DNA from: Gammaproteobacteria bacterium
GTDB lineage: Bacteria > Pseudomonadota > Gammaproteobacteria > Steroidobacterales > Woeseiaceae
Direction of reading: 5' to 3'
DNA: 6,862 nt
Assembly: GCA_003645495.1 (NCBI GenBank)
Contig: QNFK01000097.1
Span: forward strand, 1-6,862
Under the pieces are notes generated by a model. The model worked only from the letters and a program-made list of their open reading frames with translations. It made no database searches and was not told where the DNA came from. A program made the translations under genes and the position numbers. Below, piece by piece: positions 6,270 to 6,862 of the stretch. Position 1 is the first letter of the stretch; each line of letters starts with the position of its first letter.

Positions 6270-6770
6270 ATGAACGCGGATTCCGTAAGTAGATGGTTGA
6301 CCCTGAGCGCCAACATTGGCGTACTAATCGGGATTATTCTATTGATCGTCGAATTGGACCAGAACAGTGCTCTGGTCAGGGCGCAGATACACCAGTCCCG
6401 ATCAGACGCTCATGTCGGCCATCGGCTTGATGACAGCGAAGACGAACACATGCCGCCAATATGGATAAAATTGCGGGATAACGGCTATCCATCGGACACC
6501 TCTTCAGTCGATGTTCTAACTCCAATCGAACTGCATCGATTCACAGCTTACATAGCGGCAAGGCATACTGATTTAGACAACCTTTTCTACCAATACCAAC
6601 AAGGATTCCTCGACGAGGAGTACTACCAGCACAAGATAGCGTGGGCAATACGTGTGAACGCGCCGTATTGGAAGAAGCTAAATGTTTTCAAAAATAATGT
6701 TCGGCCAAGTTTTGCCGCAGAAATCGAGCGAATTATGCAGGAATACGGAGAATACGAAAGTTCAACTTAG
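6270..6770 (+). CDS. Hypothetical protein with one N-terminal transmembrane anchor
   Basis: The 166-residue product has a single hydrophobic helix near the N-terminus (about 9-28, TLSANIGVLIGIILLIVEL), then a short QNSALVRAQIHQSRSD segment and a soluble, mostly helical domain with no catalytic motif I can identify. The patterns ELDQNS after the helix, LTPIELHRFTAYI (about 83-95) and NLFYQYQQGFLDEEYY (about 104-119) remind me of an abundant uncharacterised family in marine gammaproteobacteria, but I know no function for it. The start is ATG at 6270, with AAAGGA (6254-6259, ten-base spacer) and GGAG (6262-6265, four-base spacer) both available as ribosome binding sites. The gene is bracketed by two composite hairpin repeats in the same orientation: one ends 51 bases before the start, the other begins directly after the TAG stop. 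Confidence 0.82.
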   Translation: MNADSVSRWLTLSANIGVLIGIILLIVELDQNSALVRAQIHQSRSDAHVGHRLDDSEDEHMPPIWIKLRDNGYPSDTSSVDVLTPIELHRFTAYIAARHTDLDNLFYQYQQGFLDEEYYQHKIAWAIRVNAPYWKKLNVFKNNVRPSFAAEIERIMQEYGEYESST

Positions 6771-6862
6771 GTCTGCTTTTGGCCGAAAGCAGCCGCTGCT
6801 GGCACTGAGTGGCGAGTGTCCGCTTTACCCCAGAAGCAGCCGCTGAGCTAGAATAGGGCTAA
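6771..6862. repeat. Composite hairpin repeat, copy cut by the window end (right flank of the 6270-6770 gene)
   Basis: The copy begins on the base after the preceding stop codon. Its first 25 aligned bases (6773-6797) match 6104-6128 at 24 positions, and 6814-6860 matches 6144-6190 at 45 of 47. The intervening 15-16 bases differ. Hairpin A is present with CTGCTTT (6773-6779) and AAAGCAG (6786-6792) perfectly paired. Hairpin B's left outer arm reads GTCCGCTTT (6818-6826); its right half lies beyond the window. Its position suggests a role as transcript end or mRNA-stabilising structure for the upstream gene. Confidence 0.85.

Noticed and set aside
4621..6862. CRISPR array
   Set aside because: The repeats are irregularly spaced by hundreds of bases with genes between them, vary in length, and no cas gene is present.
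6102..6862. Composite transposon or insertion sequence around the 6270-6770 gene
   Set aside because: The enclosed protein is a membrane-anchored orphan with no transposase or recombinase motif, and no target-site duplication is visible at the outer ends that can be seen.

Overview
The window looks like a stretch of gammaproteobacterial chromosome. The main reasons are a transporter that matches the E. coli cystine symporter TcyP (YdjN) along its whole length as I recall that protein, an RND efflux pump with its periplasmic adaptor, Sec-type signal peptides, and GC-moderate coding sequence. The small orphan membrane proteins and the dispersed GTCYGCTTT/AAAGCRGAC hairpin repeats resemble those I associate with free-living marine or sediment gammaproteobacteria, but no marker gene is present, so the lineage is an inference.

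Left half (1-4488): all genes read on the + strand. The window opens inside an RND efflux transporter gene; the C-terminal 608 residues are visible. Its membrane-fusion (adaptor) gene follows 15 bases later. This RND-then-adaptor order is the reverse of the usual acrAB arrangement, and no outer-membrane channel gene is in view. After a 164-base gap comes a tcyP-type L-cystine:cation symporter gene that has its own Shine-Dalgarno and is probably a separate transcription unit.

Right half (4489-6862): three small orphan genes are separated by repeat-rich spacers. They are a five-helix membrane protein of unknown function (+, TTG start), a secreted NTF2/SnoaL-like protein (- strand, convergent with the previous gene and followed by a strong GC hairpin), and a protein anchored by a single N-terminal helix (+). 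I can assign no pathway to these three.

The most interesting structure is the repeat family in the right half. Every spacer from 4489 onward carries at least one copy of a palindromic unit with arms GTCYGCTTT and AAAGCRGAC. The family ranges from a minimal 24-base hairpin (4621-4644, 5358-5381) to a composite element of about 117 bases (6102-6218). A second composite copy (6771-6862) starts on the base after the last gene's stop codon and runs off the window end, so that gene is bracketed by direct repeats. Between copies the fourth base of the arm changes from C to T together with its pairing partner, which suggests that the folded form is maintained. The left half has no recognisable copy.
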